Numbered from the stretch's first letter, positions 8,837 to 17,540 are shown. The stretch: DNA of 64,000 nucleotides from Galbibacter mesophilus (GCF_023721415.1 NZ_JAMQVC010000002.1:682001-746000), one strand, 5' to 3'. The notes: generated by a model from the letters alone, not told the origin. Made by a program: numbers and translations.

Positions 8837-9979
8837 ATGAGTAAATGGTATAAACATTCCAATAATTTTGATGTTATCATCGTTGGTGGTGGTTTAGCGG
8901 GGCTAACGGCCGCTATTCATTTGTCCAAATTACAATATAGCGTTTTGGTTTTCGAGAAAAACAGCTATCCGCATCATAAAGTTTGCGGAGAATATGTTTC
9001 AAGGGAAGTAATTCCATATTTAGATACGCTGGACGTTTCATTCAATCAGTTTTCATTACCGTCGATTAATCAATTAAAAATTTCCACTGTAGATGGTAAA
9101 CTTTTACAAACTAATTTACCTCTTGGCGGAATTGGAATTAGTAGATATGCTTTTGATAATTTATTTTATGAAAAAGCATCTGAAAACAATGCCCAATTCA
9201 AATTCGATTCAGTAAAAGATATCATTTTCAGCAACAATAAGTTTACAGTACATACAAAAGATGAAGAATTTTCTGCTGAAATAGTCATCGGGGCCTACGG
9301 CAAACGAGACCAGTTGGATAAACAATTGAAGCGGAAGTTTATCGATGAAAAATCGGGTTGGCTGGGAGTAAAAGCGCATTACCACTTGGAGGACTTCCCT
9401 AAAAACATGGTTGAATTACATAGTTTTAATGGTGGTTACGCAGGTTTGTCTAAAACAGAAACAGGAGCTGTAAATTGCTGCTATTTGGCTTCCTATAAAA
9501 GCTTTAAAAAAGAGAGAAATGTAGAAGCTTTTACTAAAAATACGGTAGCAAAAAACCCGTGTTTAAATGACTTTTTCAATAATTCCCACCCCATTTTTAA
9601 AGAACCAATGGCAATAGCACAAGTATCCTTTTCAGAAAAAAAAAGTGTTCATAATCACATTCTTATGTGTGGCGATACCGCTGGGTTAATTCATCCGCTT
9701 TGCGGGAATGGTATGGCCATGGCGATACATAGTGCTAAATTGGCTGCTGAAGAAATAGATAGTTATTTTAAGAATTCAGCACAGAGCAGGGCAGACTTAG
9801 AAAAATCCTATGAAAAAAGGTGGAACCGCTTATTTAAAAAACGATTATGGATGGGAAGACGATTGCAAAGTATCTTGCTAAACGACACGCTTTCAAAATC
9901 CGTAATGACATTGATAACCAAATCGCCGTGGTTACTCAATAAAATGATTTCAGCAACCCATGGAAAGCCGATTGTATGA
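8837..9979 (+). CDS. FAD-dependent oxidoreductase of the type III PKS operon
   Basis: The ATG at 8837 gives 380 residues. The N-terminal dinucleotide fold I-I-V-G-G-G-L-A-G-L (about 14-23) with Glu closing the second strand binds FAD. The C-terminal G-D-T-A-G-L-I-H-P-L-C-G-N-G-M (about 280) is the second FAD motif of geranylgeranyl reductase-like and aromatic hydroxylase flavoproteins. It overlaps the methyltransferase gene by four bases and opens the PKS operon. By analogy with the Streptomyces griseus srs operon (type III PKS, methyltransferase, flavoprotein hydroxylase) it may hydroxylate the ring of the phenolic lipid; reduction of a double bond is the alternative. Confidence 0.88.
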   Translation: MSKWYKHSNNFDVIIVGGGLAGLTAAIHLSKLQYSVLVFEKNSYPHHKVCGEYVSREVIPYLDTLDVSFNQFSLPSINQLKISTVDGKLLQTNLPLGGIGISRYAFDNLFYEKASENNAQFKFDSVKDIIFSNNKFTVHTKDEEFSAEIVIGAYGKRDQLDKQLKRKFIDEKSGWLGVKAHYHLEDFPKNMVELHSFNGGYAGLSKTETGAVNCCYLASYKSFKKERNVEAFTKNTVAKNPCLNDFFNNSHPIFKEPMAIAQVSFSEKKSVHNHILMCGDTAGLIHPLCGNGMAMAIHSAKLAAEEIDSYFKNSAQSRADLEKSYEKRWNRLFKKRLWMGRRLQSILLNDTLSKSVMTLITKSPWLLNKMISATHGKPIV

Positions 9980-10695
9980 TATTTCATTTCCCAAATCGAT
10001 GTGAAGATACCGAGTTGATGGACGATCCAAATCTTAATCCGGCGATGCTGGAGGAAGTCCTTAAAGATCTCGCAACAGTTAACAAGCTTTTAAATGGAAA
10101 TAAAATTACCATAAAAGCCATTGAAAAAATTATCAGAGATAATCCAAATGAGCATTTTACGATTTTAGACATGGGCTGTGGAGACGGACAGTTACTTCGA
10201 GACATTTCTGTGTATTTCAGAAAAAAGCGAAGAAATTTTGCTTTAGTTGGCATTGATATAAGCGAAAAAGGCATTGAGATAGCTAAAGAGCGCTCTAAAG
10301 AATATCCTGAAATCAGTTTTCATTGTCAAGATATTTTAAATCTAACAACGAATGCTTTAGAATGCGATATTTTAGTGTGTTCGCTAACCATGCATCATTT
10401 TAAAGACCATGAAATACCTCTTTTCCTTGAGAAATTTGTTCATCTAGCTAAAATTGCGGTAATCATTAACGATTTAGAAAGAAGTAAGCTCGCATATTAT
10501 CTTTTTAAATTCTTTAGTGCTATTTTTATAAAAACGAAAATTGCTAAAGAAGATGGTTTGGTATCCATAAAAAGTGGATTCACAAAAGACGATTTACACC
10601 ATTTTTCTAATAATTTACCTCAAATATCACATTCCATTCAATGGAAATGGGCTTTTCGCTATTTGTGGGTACTGCAAAAAGCCAAATCAAAATAA
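9976..10695 (+). CDS. Class I SAM-dependent methyltransferase of the PKS operon
   Basis: This 239-residue protein has the class I methyltransferase motif I (I-L-D-M-G-C-G-D-G-Q, about 59-68) and motif II (V-G-I-D-I-S, about 91-96), followed by a C-S-L-T-M-H-H-F post II segment. It overlaps the flavoprotein gene by four bases (ATGA) and lies four bases before the type III PKS gene, so the three are translationally linked. The likely job is O- or C-methylation of the polyketide product. The acceptor cannot be read from the sequence. Confidence 0.88.
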   Translation: MIFHFPNRCEDTELMDDPNLNPAMLEEVLKDLATVNKLLNGNKITIKAIEKIIRDNPNEHFTILDMGCGDGQLLRDISVYFRKKRRNFALVGIDISEKGIEIAKERSKEYPEISFHCQDILNLTTNALECDILVCSLTMHHFKDHEIPLFLEKFVHLAKIAVIINDLERSKLAYYLFKFFSAIFIKTKIAKEDGLVSIKSGFTKDDLHHFSNNLPQISHSIQWKWAFRYLWVLQKAKSK

Positions 10696-10699
10696 GTTT

Positions 10700-11755
10700 A
10701 TGAGTGAAGTAAGAATTACTGCCGTTGCCAAAGAATTACCGCCTTTTGAACGCAAAACGGAAGATATTATTCCTTTTGTGGAGCTTTGGTTAGGTAATCA
10801 AGATGAACGGTTTAGACGAAAAGTCATTAAAATTTTTGAAGGGGCCGCTGTGGATAAACGTTACGGAATTATGGATGTTGAAGAAGTGTTTACGGCTACT
10901 TCCTTTGAAGAAAAAAACAACATTTATATCCGTGAGGTGAAAAAATTGGGCACCAATGTGTTACAAAAAGCACTTGATAATGCTAACTGGGCTCCAGATT
11001 CGGTCGATTTTATAATTACTGTGAGTTGTACCGGAATTATGATTCCTTCGCTTGATGCGTATCTCATAAACGCCTTAGAAATGCGTCAGGACATCGTAAG
11101 ACTTCCCGTTACCGAAATGGGCTGTGCTGCAGGTGTAAGCGGACTTATTTACGCGGCTAACTTTTTAAAATCTAATCCAGGAAAACGTGCCGCCGTGGTT
11201 GCAGTGGAGAGTCCAACAGCTACTTTTCAGCTCGATGATTTTTCCATGGCGAATATGGTTAGTGCGGCTATTTTTGGAGATGGAGCTTCCTGTGTGTTAC
11301 TTTCTTCGGAAGAAAATACTGAAGGTCCAAAAATAATAGGAGAGGAGATGTACCATTTCAAAGATGCTACTCGCATGATGGGTTTTGATCTCACCAATGG
11401 CGGACTTAAAATGATATTAGACCCAGCGGTTCCCGCCACCATTGCCGAGCATTTTCCTAAAATTATTCACCCATTCTTGGAGAAACATAATTCTTCCATA
11501 GAAAAGGTTAATCACCTAATTTTTCATCCTGGAGGGAAAAAGATTGTTCAAACCGTAGAGGAACTGTTTGGAGAATTGGGCAAAAACATTGATGATACAA
11601 GAGAAGTTTTACGTCTTTACGGAAATATGAGCAGCGCAACCGTTTTGTATGTTTTGGAGCGCTTTATGGGCAAAGAAATTGGCAAAGGGGAGCAAGGACT
11701 TATTCTCAGTTTTGGCCCGGGGTTCTCTGCACAACGTGTTTTACTAGAATGGTAA
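10700..11755 (+). CDS. Type III polyketide synthase (chalcone/stilbene synthase family)
   Basis: The ATG at 10700, just after the methyltransferase stop, gives 351 residues, typical for bacterial type III PKSs; longer frames read through the upstream gene. The catalytic triad is complete: Cys142 (M-G-C-A-A-G), His276 (F-H-P-G-G) and Asn309 (Y-G-N-M-S-S). The C-terminal S-F-G-P-G-F loop (about 337-342) shapes the cyclisation pocket. The enzyme condenses an acyl starter with malonyl-CoA and cyclises it to a resorcinol, pyrone or phloroglucinol. The downstream FAS-like genes suggest a fatty acyl starter and so an alkylresorcinol or alkylpyrone product. Confidence 0.95.
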   Translation: MSEVRITAVAKELPPFERKTEDIIPFVELWLGNQDERFRRKVIKIFEGAAVDKRYGIMDVEEVFTATSFEEKNNIYIREVKKLGTNVLQKALDNANWAPDSVDFIITVSCTGIMIPSLDAYLINALEMRQDIVRLPVTEMGCAAGVSGLIYAANFLKSNPGKRAAVVAVESPTATFQLDDFSMANMVSAAIFGDGASCVLLSSEENTEGPKIIGEEMYHFKDATRMMGFDLTNGGLKMILDPAVPATIAEHFPKIIHPFLEKHNSSIEKVNHLIFHPGGKKIVQTVEELFGELGKNIDDTREVLRLYGNMSSATVLYVLERFMGKEIGKGEQGLILSFGPGFSAQRVLLEW

Positions 11756-11757
11756 TT

Positions 11758-12552
11758 ATGGATTCACAACAAAAAAACACGAAATATTGGGCGCTTATTT
11801 TAGGAGGAAGTAGTGGTTTGGGTTTGGCTTCTGCTAAAAAACTGGCGCTAGACGGTTATAATTTGCTAATAATTCATCGCGATAGGAGAACTGATATTTC
11901 CACGATTGAAGCGGAATTCGAAGCGATAAGAAACCTAAATGTTCAGCTAAAAACGTTCAATCTGGATGCAACGAATGCAGAAAAAAGAAATGAATTACTG
12001 AAAGATTTGAAGGATTTTGTTCAGAGAAAATCGATAAAGGTAGTTTTGAATAGCATCGCCAAAGGAAATTTAAAACCGATGCTTTCTGATAAAGAGAAAT
12101 CACTGGGAAATCAAGATTTTCATCTAACCATTGATGCCATGGCGATTTGTATTTACGATTGGACTAAAGGTTTACTAGAAGCAGATTTACTTGCTGAAGA
12201 TACCCGTGTGCTTTCTTTTACCAGTGAAGGCAATACCAAAGCTTGGAAAAATTACGGAGCTGTTTCTGCAGCTAAGGCAGCTTTAGAGGCTATTCATAGA
12301 AATATGGCTTTGGAATTCGCTGAAAAAGGAATTAAGTCCAATTGTATTCAAGCAGGCGTTACCGAAACCAATAGCTTCAAAATGATTCCTGGTAGCGATA
12401 TTTTAAAGAAGAATGCTATTTCCAGAAATCCGAATGGCCGGTTAACGACTCCAGAAGATATTGCCAATGTAGTTTCGTTGCTGTGTAGAGATGAGGCAAA
12501 ATGGATTACAGGAACTATTATAAAAGCCGATGGCGGTGAAAGTCTTCAATAA
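11758..12552 (+). CDS. SDR oxidoreductase, FabL-like enoyl-ACP reductase candidate
   Basis: The start is taken at the ATG at 11758 (264 residues); an ATG at 11749 that overlaps the PKS stop is also possible. The Rossmann motif is G-G-S-S-G-L-G-L at about 16-23. The active site is Tyr166 and Lys173, a Y-x6-K spacing as in FabI/FabL enoyl-ACP reductases rather than the Y-x3-K of FabG ketoreductases. The following K-A-A-L-E-A helix and the C-terminal G-x-T-I-x-x-D-G-G-x-S-L resemble Bacillus FabL. It could reduce the 2-enoyl-ACP in starter synthesis. A ketoreductase role is less likely but not excluded. Confidence 0.85.
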   Translation: MDSQQKNTKYWALILGGSSGLGLASAKKLALDGYNLLIIHRDRRTDISTIEAEFEAIRNLNVQLKTFNLDATNAEKRNELLKDLKDFVQRKSIKVVLNSIAKGNLKPMLSDKEKSLGNQDFHLTIDAMAICIYDWTKGLLEADLLAEDTRVLSFTSEGNTKAWKNYGAVSAAKAALEAIHRNMALEFAEKGIKSNCIQAGVTETNSFKMIPGSDILKKNAISRNPNGRLTTPEDIANVVSLLCRDEAKWITGTIIKADGGESLQ

Positions 12553-12563
12553 AAATTGGCGTT

Positions 12564-13025
12564 ATGAATACTACTGAAAAAATCTTACAAAACCTGCCCT
12601 ACGAAGAGCCATTTCTCTTTGTGGATGGTTTGCAGGAAGTTTCAGAAGAAAGAGTAGAAGGATTTTATACCTTTAAATCTGACTCCTATTTTTATAAAGG
12701 ACATTTTAAAGGGAATCCAGTTACCCCCGGTGTAATATTAACAGAGTGTTGCGCTCAAATAGGATTGGTTTGTATGGGTTTATACACTTTTACTTTAAGT
12801 GACACTTTAATTAACAAAAATCAGATTGGTATAGGTTTGAGCAGCTCAGAAATGGAATTTTATACACCTGTTTATCCTGATGAAAAAGTTCGTGTGGTTT
12901 CTGAAAAAATATATTACCGGTTTCATAAATTAAAATGTAATGTAAAAATGTACAACAGTAAAAATGAGTTGGTTTGCAAAGGTACGATTGCTGGAATGAT
13001 AAAGTCGTTGGATGATGGAAGATAG
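12564..13025 (+). CDS. Hotdog-fold 3-hydroxyacyl-ACP dehydratase (FabZ-like)
   Basis: A 153-residue single hotdog domain. The N-terminal L-P-Y-E-E-P-F-L-F-V-D matches the FabZ start, catalytic His47 lies in Y-K-G-H-F-K-G-N-P-V-T-P-G, and the catalytic acid Glu61 follows in T-E-C-C-A-Q. It should dehydrate 3-hydroxyacyl-ACP to 2-enoyl-ACP. It overlaps the next ketosynthase gene by 14 bases, a coupling consistent with a dedicated fatty acid module in the PKS operon. Confidence 0.9.
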   Translation: MNTTEKILQNLPYEEPFLFVDGLQEVSEERVEGFYTFKSDSYFYKGHFKGNPVTPGVILTECCAQIGLVCMGLYTFTLSDTLINKNQIGIGLSSSEMEFYTPVYPDEKVRVVSEKIYYRFHKLKCNVKMYNSKNELVCKGTIAGMIKSLDDGR

Positions 13026-14289
13026 AGTTGTTATTACAGGTTTGGGAGTTTGCGCACCAAATGGTACCGGATTGAAGGAATTCACGGAATCTTTGGAAAA
13101 AGGTATCAGTGGTATTTCTTTTCAGCCAGATTTAGCCGATTTAAATTTTGGTTGTCAAATTGCGGGAAAACCCACCGTAGATAATGACTTACTAAAAAAC
13201 TATTTTTCAGATTTACAGTTAAAAGACCTAAAAGCTAGTGGTTTGGTTTATGGTGTTATCGCAGGAATGGATGCTTGGAATGATGCCGGCCTAACCCGTG
13301 CTGAAAGGGAACAACCTGAATGGGACAATGGCGTTATGTTTGGTACTGGTGTATCGGGTGTGGATAAATTTAGGGATTCTGTTTATTTAATTGATGATAA
13401 AAACGTTCGCAGACTGGGTAGCACAACGGTTATTCAAACCATGGCGAGCGGAATTAGTGCTTATTTAGGTGGAATTTTAGGCGCTGGAAATCAGGTTACC
13501 ACAAATTCTTCGGCATGTACAACCGGAACGGAAAGTATTTTGATGGCTTTTGAGCGTATTAAATATGGGAAAGCTAAACGTATATTGGCTGGAAGCACCT
13601 CCGATAGCGGTCCGTACGTTTGGGGCGGATTTGACGCTATGCGCATTTTGCCAAGAAAATATAACGACAATCCAACACAAGCTAGCAGACCAATGAGTGC
13701 TACTGCCGCAGGATTTGTACCAGGAAGTGGAGCAGGGGCGCTGGTGCTGGAATCCCTCGACAGTGCCCTGAAGCGTAATGCGCACATCTATGCAGAAGTT
13801 TTGGGCGGACATATAAATAGTGGCGGACAAACAGGCGAAGGAAGTATGACGGCGCCCAACAGTGAAGCCGTACAACGCTGCATAAAGCAGGCAATGAAAG
13901 ATGCCAATGTGCAACCAACAGCAATCGATTCCATAAACGGCCACTTAACAGCCACCACAAAAGATTCCTTGGAAATTGAAAATTGGAGTAAAGCTTTGGA
14001 GCGGAAAGGTGTTGATTTTCCTTACGTAAACTCATTTAAAAGTTTGTTTGGGCATTGTTTATCGGCCGCTGGGAGTATTGAATGTATTGGCGCTGTATTA
14101 CAATTTCAGGAAAACAAAATCTTTGGAAATATAAATTGTGAAGATATACATCCGTCCATTGCAAGCCTCATCGCTCAAAACAAAATACCTCAAAAGACGA
14201 TTGATTTTGCCCCAGAAATCACAGCAAAAGCCAGTTTTGGATTTGGTGATGTTAATGCTTGTGTTATCTTTAAAAGATATAAAAAGTAA
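13012..14289 (+). CDS. Beta-ketoacyl-ACP synthase (FabF/KAS II family)
   Basis: This 425-residue condensing enzyme has an intact Cys-His-His triad: Cys169 (S-S-A-C-T-T-G), His311 (I-N-G-H-L-T-A-T) and His348 (L-F-G-H-C-L-S-A-A-G). The N-terminal V-V-I-T-G-L-G-V is typical for KAS II. It elongates acyl-ACP with malonyl-ACP by Claisen condensation. The start may be the ATG at 13012 or at 13015; both overlap the dehydratase gene. The second His sits in an unusual N-G-H-L context rather than N-A-H-G, so it is a divergent specialised KAS and not the housekeeping FabF. Confidence 0.92.
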   Translation: MMEDRVVITGLGVCAPNGTGLKEFTESLEKGISGISFQPDLADLNFGCQIAGKPTVDNDLLKNYFSDLQLKDLKASGLVYGVIAGMDAWNDAGLTRAEREQPEWDNGVMFGTGVSGVDKFRDSVYLIDDKNVRRLGSTTVIQTMASGISAYLGGILGAGNQVTTNSSACTTGTESILMAFERIKYGKAKRILAGSTSDSGPYVWGGFDAMRILPRKYNDNPTQASRPMSATAAGFVPGSGAGALVLESLDSALKRNAHIYAEVLGGHINSGGQTGEGSMTAPNSEAVQRCIKQAMKDANVQPTAIDSINGHLTATTKDSLEIENWSKALERKGVDFPYVNSFKSLFGHCLSAAGSIECIGAVLQFQENKIFGNINCEDIHPSIASLIAQNKIPQKTIDFAPEITAKASFGFGDVNACVIFKRYKK

Positions 14290-14382
14290 GCTATGAAATG
14301 CTATTAGCACATTTCAATTCACCCCTTGATTTAGTCAGTAGGGTATTCCATCTGACCAATAAGAACAATTAAACATGAACAG

Positions 14383-14640
14383 ATGAATAAAGAACATTAC
14401 GACAAACTAAAAGAAATAGTTAAAGTGTATTTGCCAGAAGACGTTTCGGTGGAAGCGATTACTGAAGAAAGTAATTTCACCCAAGAACTAAATATCAATT
14501 CTGCTAATTTGGTCGATATTATTTTAGATGTGGAAGATGAATTTGATATTATGCTTGAAAATGACGACATGAACGAAATGCAAACGGTAAAAGATGCCTT
14601 GAAAATCATCGAACAGAAACTTCAAGAAAAGGAAAATTGA
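14383..14640 (+). CDS. Acyl carrier protein of the PKS operon
   Basis: An 85-residue acidic protein of ACP size and helix pattern. The phosphopantetheine site is Ser40 in N-I-N-S-A-N-L, replacing the usual D-S-L, followed by the acidic helix D-V-E-D-E-F-D-I. It is the last gene of the operon, 93 bases after the ketosynthase. It probably carries the acyl chain worked on by the KAS, dehydratase and reductase encoded upstream. The diverged attachment motif suggests it serves only this pathway. Confidence 0.88.
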   Translation: MNKEHYDKLKEIVKVYLPEDVSVEAITEESNFTQELNINSANLVDIILDVEDEFDIMLENDDMNEMQTVKDALKIIEQKLQEKEN

Positions 14641-14647
14641 TTGTTTT

Positions 14648-15005
14648 TAGAAGACGGATGCTAGAGGTTTGCAATTTCTGGTTTTGTGTAATTAAGCGAA
14701 TAACTAACAATGAAAACGTTGCCCTAAGCTCTATGCTCTATGCTGCATAGTGCATATGGCCTATAGCTTATAGCTGGTTTTTCTTCGACCAACATTGATA
14801 GATTAAAAAATTTAAGAATACAGGAACACGGAAGTGCTAAATTTCTAGTTCAATATTTCCTATAGCGTATAGTTTATTGCAGTTGAAAAATAAAGATTTA
14901 CGATAGTTGCCCTAAGCCTTAAGCTCCACGCTTAGAAAGTTTCCGAACCCCGCTTAATGCATATGGCCTATAGCTTATGGCTGGTTTTTCATCGACCAAC
15001 TTTGA
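14648..15005. repeat. Intergenic repeat region with direct repeats
   Basis: This gene-free 384-base gap (14641-15024) holds two 48-base direct copies, 14751-14798 and 14958-15005, differing at three positions. A shorter repeat (GTTGCCCTAAGC at about 14719 and 14906) precedes each. A segment at 14648-14686 resembles 55420-55469, and more weakly 50588-50630 and 52585-52626, so it belongs to a dispersed intergenic family. No ORF or RNA gene is evident. Confidence 0.75.
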
Positions 15006-15024
15006 ACCTTTGAACCTCTGCCAC

Positions 15025-15786
15025 TTAAAGCTTTTCCAGTCTTTTTTGCTCTCGAAAACGTTCAAAAACCCCAAGTGCATTTAGGTAGCAGATGATGATA
15101 CCCTTTTTCCCATCGAGAATACCGAAACGGATGATGTAATGATTGAAAAACTTCCATGCCGGTCGGAAGTACTGTTTAAAAACATTCCATTTCTTTCCCT
15201 TCAGATAGGCCTCTTTTGCTTTTAACCGACCGTATCGAAGCATTTTACCTTTGTAGTCCTCATAATTTTTATAGCAGAAATGCAGTAGCTTTTCTTTTAA
15301 TTTCCCTTCAGAACCATTTACTTGTAAAGTTTCATGTACTATCCGTTCATCTATAAACGCGCATTTACTTTTTCTGAATAAGCGGTAGACCTTGTCCGTT
15401 TGCCAACCGCTAAAATGCAGTCGTTCATTTTCAAACATAAAGGTTCGGTAATTCCAATAGGCGTCAAAAGCGTTCGGATTGTTAATGGTTTGTATAATTT
15501 CTTTCTGAAGGGCAGGCGTAACGCGTTCATCAGCATCGAAAAAATAGACCCAATCGTTCTTGGCAAGACTAAGCGCGTACGATTTCTGTTGGGTGAAGTT
15601 TTCAAACGGATGCTGAACAGCGCTTACATCAGGATGATTATTGAGAAACTCCCAAGTTCCATCGGTACTAAAAGAGTCCACTACAATAATTTCATCAGCA
15701 AAAAGGACACTTTTAATGCAATCTTCAATATAGTCAATTTCGTTATATGCAATAACAACGACCGATAATTTTTGGGATGTACTCAA
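15025..15786 (-). CDS. Family 2 glycosyltransferase (WaaE/KdtX-like)
   Basis: A 253-residue GT-A fold enzyme. It starts with V-V-V-I-A-Y-N-E and has V-V-D-S-F-S-T-D-G-T at about 36-45 and the metal-binding F-D-A-D-E-R at about 84-89. The N-F-T-Q-Q-K-S-Y-A-L stretch is typical of the subgroup that includes lipopolysaccharide core glucosyltransferase WaaE/KdtX. It probably adds a hexose to envelope glycan, LOS or LPS. It is monocistronic and convergent with the PKS operon across the repeat region. Confidence 0.88.
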   Translation of the reverse strand: MSTSQKLSVVVIAYNEIDYIEDCIKSVLFADEIIVVDSFSTDGTWEFLNNHPDVSAVQHPFENFTQQKSYALSLAKNDWVYFFDADERVTPALQKEIIQTINNPNAFDAYWNYRTFMFENERLHFSGWQTDKVYRLFRKSKCAFIDERIVHETLQVNGSEGKLKEKLLHFCYKNYEDYKGKMLRYGRLKAKEAYLKGKKWNVFKQYFRPAWKFFNHYIIRFGILDGKKGIIICYLNALGVFERFREQKRLEKL

Positions 15787-15918
15787 TGCTGAAAATTTAA
15801 TGAATGCTTTCCAGTAAACACCTGTTTTCTTTTGAAACAGTTAAAAAGCATCAATTGAAACCGTAAAGATATTGCCTATCTTCAGAATAAAAAAGGAAAA
15901 TTAAGGGAAGGAAAAAAG

Positions 15919-15962
15919 AATGTCATGCTAAATCTTCATAAAAGAATATTCAGCATGACATT
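15919..15962 (-). terminator. Terminator downstream of dapD
   Basis: Perfect 11-base inverted repeat (15919-15929 with 15952-15962). On the minus strand it is followed by a T-rich run (complement of 15911-15918). Confidence 0.8.
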
Positions 15963-15984
15963 AAAATATTAATAATTATTACAA

Positions 15985-16800
15985 TTAAACGGCTACATCG
16001 TATTCACGAAGCGCATCGTTTAAAGACGTTTTTTTGTTGGTACTTTCTTTTCTTTTACCAATAATAAGCGCACAAGGCACATTATATTCACCCGCTGCAA
16101 ATTTCTTGGTGTAGCTACCTGGAATCACAACCGATCTTGCAGGAACATATCCCTTCATTTCCACAGGTTCGTCTCCCGTAACATCGATAATTTTGGTAGA
16201 AGCCGTAAGCACAACATTAGCACCCAATACAGCCTCTTTTTCAACTCGCACACCTTCTACTACAATACATCTAGAACCGATAAATGCATTGTCCTCAATG
16301 ATGACTGGAGCAGCTTGTAACGGCTCTAAAACACCACCAATACCAACGCCACCACTTAAATGCACGTTTTTACCAATTTGAGCACAACTTCCTACGGTTG
16401 CCCAAGTATCTACCATGGTCCCTTCGTCTACATAAGCACCAATATTTACATAACTAGGCATTAAAATAGTTCCTGAAGAAATATAAGCACCATGACGCGC
16501 AACAGCGTGAGGAACTACGCGTATACCTTTTGCAGCATAATCTCTTTTAAGCGGAATTTTATCATGAAACTCCAACGGACCAGCTTCAATGGTTTCCATT
16601 TTTTGAATCGGGAAATAGAGTACAACGGCCTTTTTAACCCATTCGTTTACTTGCCAACCGTTTTCAGTAGGTTCTGCAACACGTAATGTTCCTTCATCCA
16701 ACATGGAAACAACTTCCCGAATGGTTTTAACAGTGTTTTCCTCTTTTAACAATTCCCTGTTTTCCCAGGCATTTTCTATGATTGTACGTACCTCGTTCAT
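15985..16800 (-). CDS. dapD: 2,3,4,5-tetrahydropyridine-2,6-dicarboxylate N-succinyltransferase
   Basis: At 271 residues it has the length of DapD. The N-terminal helical part is followed by a left-handed beta helix with hexapeptide repeats (about 105-210), including the G-A-Y-V-D-E-G-T-M-V-D-T-W-A-T-V-G-S-C-A-Q segment and G-G-V-G-I-G-G-V-L-E. It succinylates tetrahydrodipicolinate with succinyl-CoA in the diaminopimelate and lysine pathway, supplying peptidoglycan. It is monocistronic, with a TATATTTG -7 element 19 bases upstream of the start and a terminator downstream. Confidence 0.95.
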   Translation of the reverse strand: MNEVRTIIENAWENRELLKEENTVKTIREVVSMLDEGTLRVAEPTENGWQVNEWVKKAVVLYFPIQKMETIEAGPLEFHDKIPLKRDYAAKGIRVVPHAVARHGAYISSGTILMPSYVNIGAYVDEGTMVDTWATVGSCAQIGKNVHLSGGVGIGGVLEPLQAAPVIIEDNAFIGSRCIVVEGVRVEKEAVLGANVVLTASTKIIDVTGDEPVEMKGYVPARSVVIPGSYTKKFAAGEYNVPCALIIGKRKESTNKKTSLNDALREYDVAV

Positions 16801-16818
16801 TTAAATAAAATTTTGTTA

Positions 16819-16826
16819 CAAATATA
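16819..16826 (-). promoter_or_regulatory. Candidate -7 element for dapD
   Basis: On the minus strand it reads TATATTTG, an exact match to the Bacteroidota TAnnTTTG box. No clear TTTG -33 box is at the right distance. Confidence 0.5.
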
Positions 16827-16960
16827 AAACGGTTCCCCAAACTAACCTACCTTATTTACATCTATAACATTTTATAACATTTTGTTGGAATTATTTTCAT
16901 GAATACGCGATTGGAACCGTGGAAACCATTCTAAAAAGCTATTTTTGTAAAAAAATTGGT

Positions 16961-17374
16961 ATGGGAAGAATATTGGCTATAGATTTTGGCGGAAAGAGAA
17001 CGGGAATTGCGGTAACCGATGAACTTCAAATAATCGCTTCGGGATTAACAACGGTCCCCACGGAAGAACTGATTTCTTTTCTGAAGGATTACACTACTAA
17101 AGAAAATGTAGAATTGATACTTGTAGGACAGCCAAAAAGATTGAACAATGAATTTTCTGATGTTGAGCAGGAAATACTCAAGTTTATAGGGGTTTTAGAA
17201 AAAGAAATTCCAAATATTCCCATTAAAAGGGTAGATGAGCGATTTACTTCTAAAATTGCTTTCCAAAGCATGATAGACAGCGGTGTTAAAAAGAAAAGGC
17301 GTAGAAGCAAGGAATTGTTGGACGAGGTGAGCGCCACTGTGATTTTGCAATCCTATTTATATAATCAGCAGTAA
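16961..17374 (+). CDS. ruvX: Putative pre-16S rRNA nuclease (YqgF/RuvX family)
   Basis: The start is placed at the ATG at 16961 because the family begins M-G-R-I-L-A-I-D-F-G; this gives 137 residues, the usual length. Motifs are D-F-G-G-K-R-T-G-I-A at the N-terminus, G-Q-P-K-R-L in the middle, K-R-V-D-E-R-F-T-S at about 92-100 and D-E-V-S-A-T near the end. YqgF is an RNase H-fold nuclease that matures the 5' end of 16S rRNA; it was formerly called a Holliday junction resolvase. The neighbours def and the DUF5606 gene follow downstream. Confidence 0.93.
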   Translation: MGRILAIDFGGKRTGIAVTDELQIIASGLTTVPTEELISFLKDYTTKENVELILVGQPKRLNNEFSDVEQEILKFIGVLEKEIPNIPIKRVDERFTSKIAFQSMIDSGVKKKRRRSKELLDEVSATVILQSYLYNQQ

Positions 17375-17463
17375 TATTTCCCAATTAAAACACAATAGTT
17401 TAAGAAAATCTATAAACTGTTATTAAAATAGCAAAGAAAAATGAAAGCGTATCGATTTTTTTT

Positions 17464-17471
17464 TAACTTTG
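17464..17471 (+). promoter_or_regulatory. Candidate -7 element for the small T9SS protein
   Basis: Reads TAACTTTG, matching TAnnTTTG, about 70 bases upstream of the ATG at 17541. The -33 box is weak. Confidence 0.4.
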
Positions 17472-17540
17472 TGTTTGACAGTTAGTTTATTAGACCTAAC
17501 AATCTTCTTATTTATTAACGTAAAATTTAAAGTGAATGAA

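Noticed and set aside
13477-14035. Long minus-strand frames under the ketosynthase gene
   Set aside because: They are shadows of a strong coding gene; codon structure and motifs lie on the plus strand.
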